From assembly GCF_000445105.1 (NCBI RefSeq), contig NZ_ATDP01000106.1, positions 124,001 through 188,000 of the forward strand: a DNA stretch of 64,000 nt, given 5' to 3'. The DNA comes from Sphingobium lactosutens DS20 (GTDB lineage Bacteria > Pseudomonadota > Alphaproteobacteria > Sphingomonadales > Sphingomonadaceae). Position 1 is the stretch's first letter. The number at the start of each line of letters is the position of its first letter. The notes beneath the pieces were generated by a model. It saw only the letters and a list, made by a program, of their open reading frames with translations. It was not told the origin of the DNA and ran no database searches. The position numbers were made by a program, and so were the translations under genes. This document shows positions 1-9,487 of the stretch, piece after piece.

Positions 1-173
1 GCCTCCAGATAGGCAAGCACATCCTTGTCGGCAACGTCAGGATAGCCGGGATCGCGCAGCCAGGCATAGGGATCGTCCACGGTGATGCCATGATGGGTCA
101 CGCTATGATCCCGGCGCGGGGCGATCGGCGGGGAAAGTTTTGGGGACGGGGCAGGCTGCATAGGGTCGGTCAT
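1..173 (-). CDS. ptrB: Oligopeptidase B (S9A prolyl oligopeptidase), N-terminal part
   Basis: The gene starts at the ATG at 173 and runs off the left edge, so only about 57 N-terminal residues are visible. After a Pro-rich start the protein reads HGITVDDPYAWLRDP, a motif typical of the first strand of the oligopeptidase B beta-propeller, followed by a D-V-L-A-Y-L-E stretch as in that family. The family cleaves small peptides after basic residues in the cytoplasm. The catalytic Ser-Asp-His triad lies outside the window, so activity cannot be judged. It is divergent from the aminopeptidase at 284, which would suit a shared peptide-turnover role. Confidence 0.8.
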   Translation of the reverse strand, partial: MTDPMQPAPSPKLSPPIAPRRDHSVTHHGITVDDPYAWLRDPGYPDVADKDVLAYLE

Positions 174-283
174 TAATTATCCATGTTCCAGACGGGGGCC
201 GCGCTGGTATATGGCGGCGTGCCTCTCTATGTTGTCGACATTGTCGCCGGCGCAAGAGGCCGGAATGATCCAAGGAATGACCA

Positions 284-2065
284 ATGTCCAGTTATGAAGA
301 TCGCCTCAAAGCCCTGCGCGCCCAGCTGGTGCGCCAGAAGCTGGACGGCTTCGTGGTGCCGCTGACCGACGAGCATATGAGCGAATATGTCGGCGCCTAT
401 GCCCAGCGGCTCGCCTGGCTGACGGGGTTTCAGGGGTCGGCGGGCAGCGCCGTGGTGCTGCCGCAGGAAGCCGCGATTTTCGTCGACGGCCGCTACACGC
501 TGCAGGTGCGCGAACAGGTGGACGGGGCGCATTGGCAATATGAAAGCGTGCCGCAGACCTCGATCGCGCAGTGGCTGAAGGATCATGCCGGACAGGGCGC
601 GCGGATCGGCTATGACCCCTGGCTGCACACGCGCAGCTGGGTTCGCCAGGCGACAGAGGCACTGGCCGAACAGGGCGCGGAACTGGTTGCGGTGGACACG
701 AACCCGATCGACGCCGTCTGGCCCGATCGCCCGCTGCCCAGCGATGCGCGCCTGGTCGTTCATGATGATCGGTTCGCGGGGCGGAGCGCGGCGGAAAAGC
801 GCGCCGCGATGGCTGATTGGCTGACGTCGAAAAAGGCGGACGCCGCGATTCTGTCGGCGCTTGATTCGATCGCCTGGACCTTCAACATCCGGGGCAAGGA
901 CGTGGATCGCACGCCCGTCGCTCTGGCCTATGCCATCGTCCATGCCGACGCCACGGCCGACCTTTTCGTCGCGCCGGAGAAAATGGATGATGCCGTCGCC
1001 CAGCATTTGGGCAATGGCGTGCGCATTCATGATCGCGCCGCCTTTGCCGATGCGTTGGCGGACTTGCGGGGCAAGAGCGTCGTCGCGGACCCCGAACGCG
1101 CCGTCGCCGCCATCTTCGAGGCGCTGGAGCAGGGCGGAGCCAAGGTGCTGGCGCTGCGCGATCCGGCGGTTCTGCCCAAGGCGATCAAGAACGACACCGA
1201 AATTGCCGGGCACAAGGCCGCCCAGGCGCGCGACGGCGCGGCGCTCAGCCGGTTTCTCCACTGGCTGTCGGTCGACGCCCCTAAGGGCGGCCTTACCGAA
1301 TTGTCCGCCGCCGACCGGCTGGAGGCCTTCCGCAAGGACACCGGCCTGCTGGAGGACCTGTCCTTCGACACGATCAGCGGCGCCGGCCCCAATGGCGCGG
1401 TGGTCCATTATCGGGTCGAGGAAAAGACCAACCGCCCGATCGAAACCGGCACGCTCTATCTGGTGGATTCAGGCGGCCAATATCGCGATGGCACCACTGA
1501 CGTTACGCGCACCATCGCGGTGGGCGAGCCGACAGCGGACATGCAGCGCCATTTCGCGCTGGTGCTCAAAGGCCATATTGCGCTTGCTCGCGCCATTTTC
1601 CCCAGGGGCACGCGCGGCGGTCAGCTCGACATATTGGCGCGGCAATATCTGTGGGCCGAAGGGCTGGATTACGCCCATGGCACCGGTCATGGGGTGGGCA
1701 GTTTCCTGGCGGTGCATGAAGGGCCGCAGCGTATCGCCACATTTGGCGGCGGCGATGAGCCCTTGGTGCCCGGCATGATCCTTTCCAATGAGCCGGGATA
1801 TTACAAGACTGGCGAATATGGGATCCGCATCGAAAATCTCGTCCTGGTGGAGGAGCGTGCCATTTCGGGCGCGGAGAAGGAGATGCTGGGCTTTGAAACG
1901 CTGACCTTCGCGCCGATCGACCGCGCCTTGATCGCGGTCGACATGCTGAGCGCTGACGAGCGCGCATGGGTCGACGCCTATCACGCCAAGGTGCTGGATG
2001 TGGTCGGCCCGCAACTGGATGGCGACGCGCTTGCCTGGCTCAAGGGCGCCTGCGCGGCGCTGTAA
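284..2065 (+). CDS. Aminopeptidase P family metallopeptidase (M24B)
   Basis: This 593-residue protein removes N-terminal residues that precede proline in peptides. It has the long three-domain form: two creatinase-like N-terminal domains and a C-terminal pita-bread catalytic domain. Metal-ligand motifs are visible: the two Asp in DSGGQYRDGTTDVTRT, His in HGTGHGVGSF, Glu in SNEPGYY and Glu in GIRIENLVLVEE. The ATG at 284 follows an AAGGA box at about 272-276 with good spacing. No signal peptide is seen, so it is probably cytoplasmic. It is divergent from the oligopeptidase B gene. Confidence 0.92.
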   Translation: MSSYEDRLKALRAQLVRQKLDGFVVPLTDEHMSEYVGAYAQRLAWLTGFQGSAGSAVVLPQEAAIFVDGRYTLQVREQVDGAHWQYESVPQTSIAQWLKDHAGQGARIGYDPWLHTRSWVRQATEALAEQGAELVAVDTNPIDAVWPDRPLPSDARLVVHDDRFAGRSAAEKRAAMADWLTSKKADAAILSALDSIAWTFNIRGKDVDRTPVALAYAIVHADATADLFVAPEKMDDAVAQHLGNGVRIHDRAAFADALADLRGKSVVADPERAVAAIFEALEQGGAKVLALRDPAVLPKAIKNDTEIAGHKAAQARDGAALSRFLHWLSVDAPKGGLTELSAADRLEAFRKDTGLLEDLSFDTISGAGPNGAVVHYRVEEKTNRPIETGTLYLVDSGGQYRDGTTDVTRTIAVGEPTADMQRHFALVLKGHIALARAIFPRGTRGGQLDILARQYLWAEGLDYAHGTGHGVGSFLAVHEGPQRIATFGGGDEPLVPGMILSNEPGYYKTGEYGIRIENLVLVEERAISGAEKEMLGFETLTFAPIDRALIAVDMLSADERAWVDAYHAKVLDVVGPQLDGDALAWLKGACAAL

Positions 2066-2068
2066 CAT

Positions 2069-2209
2069 CTAGCGCCGGGACGGGTCGGGCGGGGGCGCAG
2101 CCGGCGCCTCTTCCCGAACCGCGTCCCGGCTTTGCGCCTTGCGCCGGCGCAGATTATCCCGCAACGCCTGCGCCAGCCGCGCCTTTTTCTCGTCCTGCGT
2201 TTCAGCCAT
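2069..2209 (-). CDS. Small basic hypothetical protein (46 aa)
   Basis: A 46-residue protein beginning MAETQDEKKARLAQALRDNL. The first half is a charged, Arg/Lys-rich probable helix and the end is Pro/Ala-rich (APAAPPPDPSRR). The gene is convergent with the aminopeptidase, with only 3 bases between their stop codons. Similar short charged proteins (start, then K-A-R-L-A-x-A-L-R-x-N-L) occur in sphingomonad genomes, which is a memory-based impression. No function can be assigned. Nothing downstream suggests an operon. Confidence 0.55.
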   Translation of the reverse strand: MAETQDEKKARLAQALRDNLRRRKAQSRDAVREEAPAAPPPDPSRR

Positions 2210-2325
2210 AACAGCGGCATAAGCAAAATGCGCCGTCCGCCGCAACCCGCCTTGACATGGGCTGCGTTGGCAGCCATAGGCCCGGCCTCCAACGCGCAGA
2301 TGACGCCTTGGACTGGAAATAGAGT

Positions 2326-2400
<75 letters not shown>

Positions 2401-2675
2401 TTTCTCCTATATCCGCAGACAAAGGCGCGACCGGTGCGAACAGGATTCCGCCACGGTGTGGTGCAGGGCTGTGATTTTTGGCCTGTCGCTGCCCTTGATA
2501 CACCGTTCGGGCAATGCGCCCATTCCAGCCTCTTAGCGTCGGGTATCGCGATATAGGCTTTTTCAATGACGGCCTTTGGCATGCTTCAGAGTACTACCAT
2601 CCTGAAATAGCATGCCATTCACGGCAGCATGAGCAGCATTTTAAGTCTAGAGCATCGTTAGAGAGAGAGTTCTGA
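2401..2675. other. Intergenic stretch after tRNA-Thr, left edge of accessory block
   Basis: No convincing gene, tRNA, or repeat of the tRNA 3' end is seen here. Base composition drops from the GC-rich flank to more AT-rich DNA. The last part carries a GAGAGAGAG ribosome-binding region for the P450 gene. Confidence 0.5.
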
Positions 2676-3899
2676 ATGGGTAATTATCCGACGCCGGAAG
2701 GCTATGATGTTGCGCCCGTATATGGAGAGAATATTTTCGCTCCTGATGCTCTGAAACATCCTTTCAGCCATTATAAAAAGATCAGAGATCTCGGTCCGGT
2801 TGTCCGCCTCCCTACCGATCCGGAGATTTTCGCCCTATCTCGCTTCCATGATATAAAGGAAGCGCTTAATCATCGGGACATTCTGACGTCGAGCAAAGGC
2901 GTGGGATTTAACGACTATGTCAATCGGGAATTTCCCGAACCTCCAACCATTCAGCGCGACGATGAGAGCCATAAGCGGCTGCGTCGCGCTGTTCAGCATA
3001 ATCTGACCCCGGTCGCGCTCAAGCGATACCGGACCATGTTGAAGGAGATCATCGACACGAGGATCAGTGAGGCTGCCAATGGAGAGACGATCGACGCCGT
3101 AACGTCGGTTTCCCAACTTCTTCCGCTCAAAGCCATCAAGCATCTGGTGGGCCTTCCGGAAAACGGACGTGAGCGGATGCTTGAATGGGCCACGGCGACC
3201 TTCAATTCCGGCGGTCCGATCGAAGCCTATGAAGACCGCGAAGCATTCGTGAGGGATGCTGAAATATTGATCGAAGCAATGATGTATGTGCGTCAGGTCA
3301 AGCGAGAGGATCTGGTTGCGGGATCATGGACTTCCGACCTCTTCGACGCGGTAGCCGCAGGCAAGCTGACGATGGGGGAAGCGCATGCCGCGATGAGCGG
3401 GCTCGTTATTCCAAGCCTTGATACAACTATTTTCGCCATGTCGAGCCTTTTATATGCGCTTGGCCAAAATCCTGACCAATATGAAATGCTCAAGCGCGAT
3501 CCAGGTTTGATCTCCGGCGCGGTGTATGAAGCCGTCAGGCATAGCGGTCCTGCCCGATGGTTTTCGCGTTATGCGCTCTCCGACTATGTCGCGGGCGATG
3601 TTTTCATCCCGGCCGGCGCGCGCGTCATGCTGATGTATGCAGCCGCCAATCGCGACGAGCGGCGATATGATGACCCGGATCGCTTTGACATAACGCGCAA
3701 GGCTGGCGATCAACTGGGTTGGGGTGGCGGCCCGCATCTGTGTGGCGGCATGAACCTGGCGAGGCTGGAAATGGAGCTTTTGCTGGAATCGCTCATCGCG
3801 CATGTTGACAGGATTGAGGTGGAAGAGCCGGAATTGAGCGAAAGTCGAGGTCTGTACGGCCTGACCCAGTTGCCTCTCCGCCTGTTCAGGCGCTCATAA
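2676..3899 (+). CDS. Cytochrome P450, CYP199-like
   Basis: A 407-residue soluble bacterial P450. Visible motifs are the I-helix SLDTT (acid-alcohol pair D-T, with Ser where Gly is usual), the K-helix E-A-V-R, and the heme loop WGGGPHLCGG with the thiolate ligand Cys356; the usual Phe of the loop is Trp. Blocks such as SSKGVGFND, FNSGGP and FDITRKAG resemble CYP199 enzymes, which oxidise para-substituted benzoates; that is a recollection-based similarity. No ferredoxin or ferredoxin reductase gene is nearby, so electrons must come from elsewhere. The start ATG follows a GAGAGAGAG stretch. The gene is convergent with the LysR at 3983. Confidence 0.88.
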   Translation: MGNYPTPEGYDVAPVYGENIFAPDALKHPFSHYKKIRDLGPVVRLPTDPEIFALSRFHDIKEALNHRDILTSSKGVGFNDYVNREFPEPPTIQRDDESHKRLRRAVQHNLTPVALKRYRTMLKEIIDTRISEAANGETIDAVTSVSQLLPLKAIKHLVGLPENGRERMLEWATATFNSGGPIEAYEDREAFVRDAEILIEAMMYVRQVKREDLVAGSWTSDLFDAVAAGKLTMGEAHAAMSGLVIPSLDTTIFAMSSLLYALGQNPDQYEMLKRDPGLISGAVYEAVRHSGPARWFSRYALSDYVAGDVFIPAGARVMLMYAAANRDERRYDDPDRFDITRKAGDQLGWGGGPHLCGGMNLARLEMELLLESLIAHVDRIEVEEPELSESRGLYGLTQLPLRLFRRS

Positions 3900-3982
3900 T
3901 CGGGACAGTGGGCGCTGCGGGCAGGGGGGCATGCGGCTTTGACATGCTATGCCGAATGCGGCCAGCGTTTCCGCAACGGGGC

Positions 3983-4891
3983 CTATTCATCATGCTGGTG
4001 ATGGCGTCGCAGATACTCAGCAAACTTCTGCCTGAAAGCCTCGTTCCCTTCGGCGCACACTGCGGCCAAGGGCTGCGGATTATCCCACAGGGGAAAGGGG
4101 ATCGCCACCAGGTCTTTGGAGTCGACCAACGCCTTGACCGCATGCAGCGGGAATATCGACACCATATCAGACTTGAGGACGAAAGTTGATCGGGCCCTGG
4201 CATCGTCTACTTCCAGTGCGATACGTGGACGGCGAACCTTGGCGGCGTCAAACAGGGCGTCGAGGCGATCTCGAAAGATGCTGCCTGGAAAGCCCATGAT
4301 CCATGATGCTCCGCTCAGATCCGCAATGGAGGGTGAAGCCAGATCAGCCAGAGGATGACCCGCGCGGCAATAGACGGAAACAGCGGCATGATCGAAAAAA
4401 ATAGGTTCGGCTTTCAGATCGGCCAATTCGCGTGTCGATGGCATGGGCAGGATAGCAAGATCCAGTCCGCCTTCACGCACGGCTGAGAGTAAGTCGCTAT
4501 CCGACCCGACGATCAGGCGCGCTGCCGTCCTGGGATTGTCATGCGCCAGGTCGGCCAGAGCCTTCGCGAACTGATCCAAAGGGTGAATGGACGATACCCC
4601 GATAGACAATTCTGTTCTCTTCGCAGCCTTGTTGGCTGCAAGACCAGCCTCGGCAGAACGTATCGTGTCCCGTATCTGCCGGGCATGTTCCAGCAATAGC
4701 CGGCCTTCATCGGTAATCTGGATGCCACTTGCATTCCGCAGAAATACCTTCGCACCAATCGCGTCTTCCAACTGGTGTACGGTCCGCGACAAGGCCGGCT
4801 GTGATTTATGCAGCGTCATGGACGCGCGGTTGAATCCTCCCGCGTCATGGATGGCGAGAAAAGTCAGCAGTTGCCCCGGGTCCATTCGCAC
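3983..4891 (-). CDS. LysR-family regulator, copy A
   Basis: A 302-residue LysR protein. The N-terminal winged helix is clear (GGFNRASMTLHKSQPALSRT), followed by a linker helix and a periplasmic-binding-like effector domain. The reading frame opens with GTG at 4891; an in-frame ATG two codons later (4885) is an alternative, and neither has a strong Shine-Dalgarno. The protein is clearly paralogous to the LysR at 21634-22545, sharing DPGQLLTFLAI and GGFNRAS-TLHKSQPAL. It lies downstream of, and in the same direction as, the SDR and flavin reductase genes. It probably regulates part of the catabolic block in response to a pathway compound. Confidence 0.92.
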   Translation of the reverse strand: MRMDPGQLLTFLAIHDAGGFNRASMTLHKSQPALSRTVHQLEDAIGAKVFLRNASGIQITDEGRLLLEHARQIRDTIRSAEAGLAANKAAKRTELSIGVSSIHPLDQFAKALADLAHDNPRTAARLIVGSDSDLLSAVREGGLDLAILPMPSTRELADLKAEPIFFDHAAVSVYCRAGHPLADLASPSIADLSGASWIMGFPGSIFRDRLDALFDAAKVRRPRIALEVDDARARSTFVLKSDMVSIFPLHAVKALVDSKDLVAIPFPLWDNPQPLAAVCAEGNEAFRQKFAEYLRRHHQHDE

Positions 4892-5059
4892 AGTGATATT
4901 GACGACCTATCTGCTGCAGGCTGCGACAAAGGCGCGCCGCGGTTCATTCATGCAGCACTGCAACAGTGTAGGCGTCCTCTCCTTGCTACGCAACCGGGAC
5001 GAAAGCATGGCGCACCTGTTTCAGCCAGTTAGCTATCAAGCAGGCTGACTTAACGGCGA

Positions 5060-5893
5060 TCACACAGTGGCCGGATCAATGAAGATATCTGCCATGAGCG
5101 GATTGCCAGGCGCCGCGGCATAGCAATCAAAGTCGATCACGCCTTCGTCCCGCAATACCGAATCGTCGACCAGGCAATGTCCGGTGAAGGATTTTGCCGG
5201 CTTTGTGATGATTGCATAAGCTGCGTCAGCCATAATTTGCGGCGTTCGCGACTGCCGCAGCATGGCTTCTCCCCCCAGCGCGAATTCCACCGCCGCCGTC
5301 GCGATTGTGGTGCGTGGCCACAAGGTGTTGCAGGCGATGCTATCAGACTGGAATTCGTTAGCCATGCCCATCATGACCATGGTCATACCAAATTTGCTCA
5401 TGGAATAACCCAAATGCGCACCCAGCCATTCGGGGCGCAGATCGAGCGGCGGCGACATGGCGAGAATATGCGGGTTCTCGCTTTTGCGAAGGTGGGGGAT
5501 ACAGGCGCGCGAGACAAGGAAGGTCCCGCGCACGTTGATCTGATGAATAAGATCAAACCGTTTCACGTCAATATCCAGCGACTGTGACAGATCGATCGCT
5601 GAGGCATTATTCACGCAAACATCGATCCCGCCGAACTTGGCGACAGCAGCATTCACCGCAGCCTCAATCGCATCGGCGTCACGCACGTCCAGAACGACCG
5701 GAAGCGCTCTGCCTCCCGCTGCTTCGACTTCTTCGGCGACCGTATAAATCGTGCCGGGCAGGGTGCGATGTGGTTCGGCGGTCTTTGCTGCGATGATCAC
5801 ATTGGCCCCATCGCGCGCGGCGCGCAGAGCGATTGCCTGGCCAATACCGCGGCTGCCACCGGTGATGAACAGCGTTTTGCCTGAAAGTGTCAT
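5060..5893 (-). CDS. Short-chain dehydrogenase/reductase (HSDL2-like)
   Basis: A 277-residue classical SDR. The N-terminal nucleotide site TGGSRGIGQ, the NNAS motif and the catalytic YSMSK (Y-x-x-x-K) are all present, with the upstream Ser in AMSPP. Residues such as P-E-W-L-G-A-H-L-G-Y before the active site recall HSDL2-type SDRs. The start at 5893 is preferred over an upstream in-frame start because GAGAGGGG lies 8-9 bases before it. It shares direction with the flavin reductase (175-bp gap) and LysR A, so a loose operon is possible. The substrate is probably a hydroxy or keto intermediate of the catabolic block. Confidence 0.88.
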   Translation of the reverse strand: MTLSGKTLFITGGSRGIGQAIALRAARDGANVIIAAKTAEPHRTLPGTIYTVAEEVEAAGGRALPVVLDVRDADAIEAAVNAAVAKFGGIDVCVNNASAIDLSQSLDIDVKRFDLIHQINVRGTFLVSRACIPHLRKSENPHILAMSPPLDLRPEWLGAHLGYSMSKFGMTMVMMGMANEFQSDSIACNTLWPRTTIATAAVEFALGGEAMLRQSRTPQIMADAAYAIITKPAKSFTGHCLVDDSVLRDEGVIDFDCYAAAPGNPLMADIFIDPATV

Positions 5894-6068
5894 GGTAAAG
5901 GCCCCTCTCCAATCTTCGATTACACCATCCCGCCGAGCAAATTTGGTCAAATCGTAGGACGATTCGAGACCTTCTATCGTGCAGGTTGCGGAAAAACAAT
6001 GTCCGTCATGCCGCGGAAACAGCGGCGTCCGCCTTTGGGCTGCTCAACGGACTGCAACCAGGACTTTG

Positions 6069-6575
6069 TCAGTTGTCGCACAGGATGGGGAGGTAGGCTC
6101 CGTCTCTGAAACATAGTGCCGAACGCGCTTTGCCACGCACAATGGATGAAACGGTTGCGACGATAATCCTGTGTGAACCGTGATCGACAAATGTTGTTGG
6201 AATTGCGATGATCGACGCCGCAGAGTCAGCCAGTAATGGGACCCCGGTATCGTCATCCCATACCCAATTGCCGATTGTGAAGCGCTCGGGTCCCTTGATC
6301 TCTCCACCGCATGCCCTCGACACTGCTTCATGCTCCGCCGCCAGCATGTTCATCGCAAAGGTCGCGTTATTTTCCATGGCCCGGAACATGCCGTTGGCGC
6401 GATTGATACAAAACAGCATGGATGGCGGGTTCATGCTGACCTCGGCTACGGCCGTCGCAGCCATGGCATAGTCCTGGCCATCCCAGTGGGTCGACATGAC
6501 CCAAACCGGTCGCACTTGCGATCGCAAGGCCCACCGCAGATCTGTGGCGATATCGGTTATTTCACCTGTCGTCAT
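6069..6575 (-). CDS. Flavin reductase domain protein (two-component monooxygenase partner)
   Basis: A 168-residue protein of the HpaC/flavin-reductase-like fold, supplying reduced FMN/FAD to a partner oxygenase. The early motif PVWVMSTHWDG and MAATAVAEVSMNPPSMLFCI match the flavin-binding strand-loop of the family, and a conserved H-R-I-I-V-A-T-V block follows. The start at 6575 has a GAGAGG box upstream. The obvious partner is the acyl-CoA-dehydrogenase-like monooxygenase at 7890-9110, on the far side of the divergent LysR gene. Confidence 0.85.
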   Translation of the reverse strand: MTTGEITDIATDLRWALRSQVRPVWVMSTHWDGQDYAMAATAVAEVSMNPPSMLFCINRANGMFRAMENNATFAMNMLAAEHEAVSRACGGEIKGPERFTIGNWVWDDDTGVPLLADSAASIIAIPTTFVDHGSHRIIVATVSSIVRGKARSALCFRDGAYLPILCDN

Positions 6576-6781
6576 ACTCAATCCTCTCCCCCGCCTCATA
6601 TGGTATGGCAGGATCCGTGGTCGCAGGTGGCACGAATACCGGCACCGCGACGGCAGCATTCCGTTTGGCTATCGTCTTGAGGTCAGGATAGGATGGAACC
6701 TGAAATGAGGGAAATCGGCTGGCGCAATGCCGGCATTGGCAATACCTATTCCGGCACTAACGTGGTGGAGAGGAAACTGGT

Positions 6782-7720
6782 TTGAGAGGGCTCGACCTCA
6801 ATCTGCTTGAACCTCTGGATGCGTTGCTCCAGACCCGAAGCGTTACTGAGGCGGCGCGGCAATTGGGCGTCAGCCAACCGACGATGAGCGGCATGCTGCG
6901 TCGGCTTCGAGATCAATTCTCCGATCCCTTGCTGGTTAGAGTGGGCAAGAGCCTCGTGCTTACGCCGCGTGCGGAAGAAATGGCTGCGGAGGTGCGGCAA
7001 ATCTTGTTGCGGTCGGATCGGCTGATGCAGCCAAAACGCAATTTTACGCCCCAAGACCTGAAGCGCACATTCCGCCTGATGGTATCTGAATATGGGCTCT
7101 GCGTCATATTGCCCGCCGTGTTCCGCAAGATCAGTGCGCTGGCGCCGCAGGTCACTTTCGAAACGGTGCTTCTCGATCAGCCAAATGATAGCGTGTATCA
7201 AGGGCGGGTGGATATGTGCCTGGCAGGCAATCTACCCGGAGGCATATCTAACGAAATTGCGTCCGTTATCAGAATCCGCAAAGTCCTGGACGACCGGTTC
7301 GTGGGAATCGTCGACCAGTCGCATCCGTTGCGAGGGAAGCCGACGCTGGATAAATTTCGACATTTTCCGTATATTGCTCCCAATTTTCCTGGCGTTCACT
7401 GGACGAAAGAAAATGTCGGAGTGGAGGGCTTGCCCCATTATCCACCCTATATCAGCGTGCCCGGGTTTCTCGCCATCGGCCGGCTGGTTTCCGGCACTGT
7501 TTCGGTAGGTATCGTTCCTGAACAGCTTGCCAGCCTCGTGACGACCGAACTGGGTCTGCGGTCGATCGAATTGCCCGAGGCATTTCGCAAGATCGCCATC
7601 AGCCTGCTGTGGCACGAACGTGACGAACAGGATCCGGCGCAGCGGTGGCTGAGGTCGCTCATCGTCGAGGAATGTCGTTCAATCCAGACGCGAACGGTCG
7701 ATCACGGGTCGCCTGACTGA
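6782..7720 (+). CDS. LysR-family regulator, NodD/NahR type
   Basis: A 312-residue regulator starting at TTG; a GGAGAGGA box 7 bases upstream supports this start. The N-terminal LDLNLLEPLDALLQTRSVT followed by SQPTMSGMLRRLRDQF and DPLLVR is characteristic of the NodD/NahR branch, distinct from the two paralogous LysR proteins of this block. It is divergent from the flavin reductase (206-bp gap) and upstream of the monooxygenase, so it is the natural regulator of that two-component enzyme. NahR-type regulators usually answer to aromatic acids; that is inference here. Confidence 0.92.
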   Translation: MRGLDLNLLEPLDALLQTRSVTEAARQLGVSQPTMSGMLRRLRDQFSDPLLVRVGKSLVLTPRAEEMAAEVRQILLRSDRLMQPKRNFTPQDLKRTFRLMVSEYGLCVILPAVFRKISALAPQVTFETVLLDQPNDSVYQGRVDMCLAGNLPGGISNEIASVIRIRKVLDDRFVGIVDQSHPLRGKPTLDKFRHFPYIAPNFPGVHWTKENVGVEGLPHYPPYISVPGFLAIGRLVSGTVSVGIVPEQLASLVTTELGLRSIELPEAFRKIAISLLWHERDEQDPAQRWLRSLIVEECRSIQTRTVDHGSPD

Positions 7721-7889
7721 CAAGCGGCCGGGGCAGGGTGCCGACCGGACATAGATATTGCTGATACCTGCATTGTGCGGGGCGATTTTTCCTCTCGCTC
7801 ATCGCACGATAGGATCACGTCCATGGCCGGGCCCCCAAGGCAGATCGGGACGTGGCCAAGCTGCAAGACATATTGCTTAGGAGAGCGTC

Positions 7890-9110
7890 ATGGCGACCGC
7901 GTATAAAACAAATGACACCACACCCATGATGGCCATGGACGATATTCTGGCCCAGGCCCGATCATTGCGACCAATGTTGGCCGAAAGGGCGGCACAGACG
8001 GAAACGGAAGGGCGCGTCAGCCAAGAGGTGACACAGCTTCTCAAGCAGGCGGGGCTATATCGTCTGGGTCAACCAGCCCGATTTGGCGGCCTTGAGTGCA
8101 CGCCCAGCCAACAGTTTCAACTGGGTTTCGAACTTGCCCGCGGTTGCGGAAGCACGGGTTGGTGCTCCATGCTCGCCAACGGCAATAGCTGGATGGCGTC
8201 GTTCTGGCCCCTTGAGGCGCAGAATGACGTCTGGTTGGAGAACCCCGACAACATCCTGTCCTGCACCTTTTTCCCGACCGGCAAAAGCCAGGCAGCCGAT
8301 GGCGGATATCTGGTAGAGGGCAGCTGGCCGTTTGCAAGCAATTGCGACAATGCCGACTGGTTCTTCGTATCCGCGCCTCTTCCCGAAACCGACGAAGGGG
8401 AGCGCGGGGCAGGATGGTTTCTGGTCCCCCGCAAGGATATCGACATCGATCATGACAGCTGGCGCGTGGCGGGCATGCAGGGCAGCGGCAGCAAGACGCT
8501 GCGTTCGACAGCGCCCATTTTCGTGCCTTCCCACCGGATGATCCGGTTGAACGATGTTGCACGCGGAACCATCCCCGGCCGTGATGTCCCCGGGAACGTC
8601 AATGCAGCCTTCTCCTTTGCGACCTTCGGGTCCATTATGCTCGTTGGCCCATTGCTCGGCATCGCTCAGGCAGCACATGACTGGTATTGTGAGGCGATGC
8701 GGACCAAGGTCAAGGGTGGCCTGAAACCGGGTGCGGCCCTGACGGTCGCTCAAACCCCGCAAGCCCAGGCGAGAGCCGGTGAAGCCCAGGCGAAAATCGA
8801 TGCGGCGATTGCCCTTATCCTGCATGATCTACCGCCGCTGGAGGCGAAAATCCGCAGCGGACAGACTTTGACTCAGGCCGAGAGGGTGAAGGTTCGCCGC
8901 GATGTTGCTTTCGCCGCGCGCCAGGCTAGCGATGCGGTCAATTTGTTGTTTGAAGGCGCCGGCGCAAGTTCGGCGTCTCTGGATGCGCCAATCCAGCGTC
9001 ACTGGCGTGACGTCAATGTGGGGACCCGGCACACGAGCATGGATGTGCAGGCGATCTACGCGATGGTCGGGCAGCAAAGCTTCGGTCTTGAACCGGTGGG
9101 AGTGTATTGA
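7890..9110 (+). CDS. Flavin-dependent monooxygenase of the acyl-CoA dehydrogenase fold (HsaA/IacA-like)
   Basis: A 406-residue protein of the acyl-CoA dehydrogenase fold, group D flavin monooxygenase branch. The GCGSTGWCSMLANGNSW segment matches the GSTGW block seen in HsaA, IacA and related hydroxylases, and the C-terminal domain (GAGASSASLDAPIQRHWRDV, then R-H-T-S-M-D) matches their C-terminus. Such enzymes hydroxylate aromatic or heteroaromatic compounds using reduced flavin from a separate reductase, here probably the product of 6069-6575. The start ATG has AGGAGAG upstream. True acyl-CoA dehydrogenase activity is less likely because of the GSTGW block and the nearby reductase. Confidence 0.85.
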   Translation: MATAYKTNDTTPMMAMDDILAQARSLRPMLAERAAQTETEGRVSQEVTQLLKQAGLYRLGQPARFGGLECTPSQQFQLGFELARGCGSTGWCSMLANGNSWMASFWPLEAQNDVWLENPDNILSCTFFPTGKSQAADGGYLVEGSWPFASNCDNADWFFVSAPLPETDEGERGAGWFLVPRKDIDIDHDSWRVAGMQGSGSKTLRSTAPIFVPSHRMIRLNDVARGTIPGRDVPGNVNAAFSFATFGSIMLVGPLLGIAQAAHDWYCEAMRTKVKGGLKPGAALTVAQTPQAQARAGEAQAKIDAAIALILHDLPPLEAKIRSGQTLTQAERVKVRRDVAFAARQASDAVNLLFEGAGASSASLDAPIQRHWRDVNVGTRHTSMDVQAIYAMVGQQSFGLEPVGVY

Positions 9111-9487
9111 CCATGACTTCCGGCTGCTCGTTGCCAGGCAGCGAGTAGCCGACCCTTTGTTTCATACCCCCGATCACATGAGCGAATGCCAACTGGCGAT
9201 CGAACATGCTACGGGAGCATTTGCACAGGGCTTCCGCTTTGGAAAGCAGCGCTGCCTTGGCTGGCCACGCCGCAGAGCATATAAAGTCGTTCCGCTGAAT
9301 TGGTGATGACCCGATTGCACGCCATTGGGGCAGTGCCCATCCTGTGCGCATAAGGCCATCAGACGTTTCAATTATGGCCTGAGGTGGTCCTGCTTTAGGC
9401 ATAGAAGTGCTTGCGGACCCAAATCTTCATGCAACATATATTCGTGCCATGTCTCAGCAATGAGTGTGGCGACCAATAAGGCGAGAC
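9111..9487. other. 377-bp gap, no gene recognised
   Basis: Nothing with coding character of its own could be recognised on either strand; open frames here are short and lack ribosome-binding sites. The end carries an AAGGCGAGAC box for the next gene. A promoter for the molybdenum hydroxylase genes probably lies here but no convincing -35/-10 pair stands out. Confidence 0.4.

Noticed and set aside
7890-9110. Ordinary acyl-CoA dehydrogenase
   Set aside because: The GSTGW block, the C-terminal R-H-T-S-M-D motif and the neighbouring flavin reductase fit a flavin monooxygenase better.
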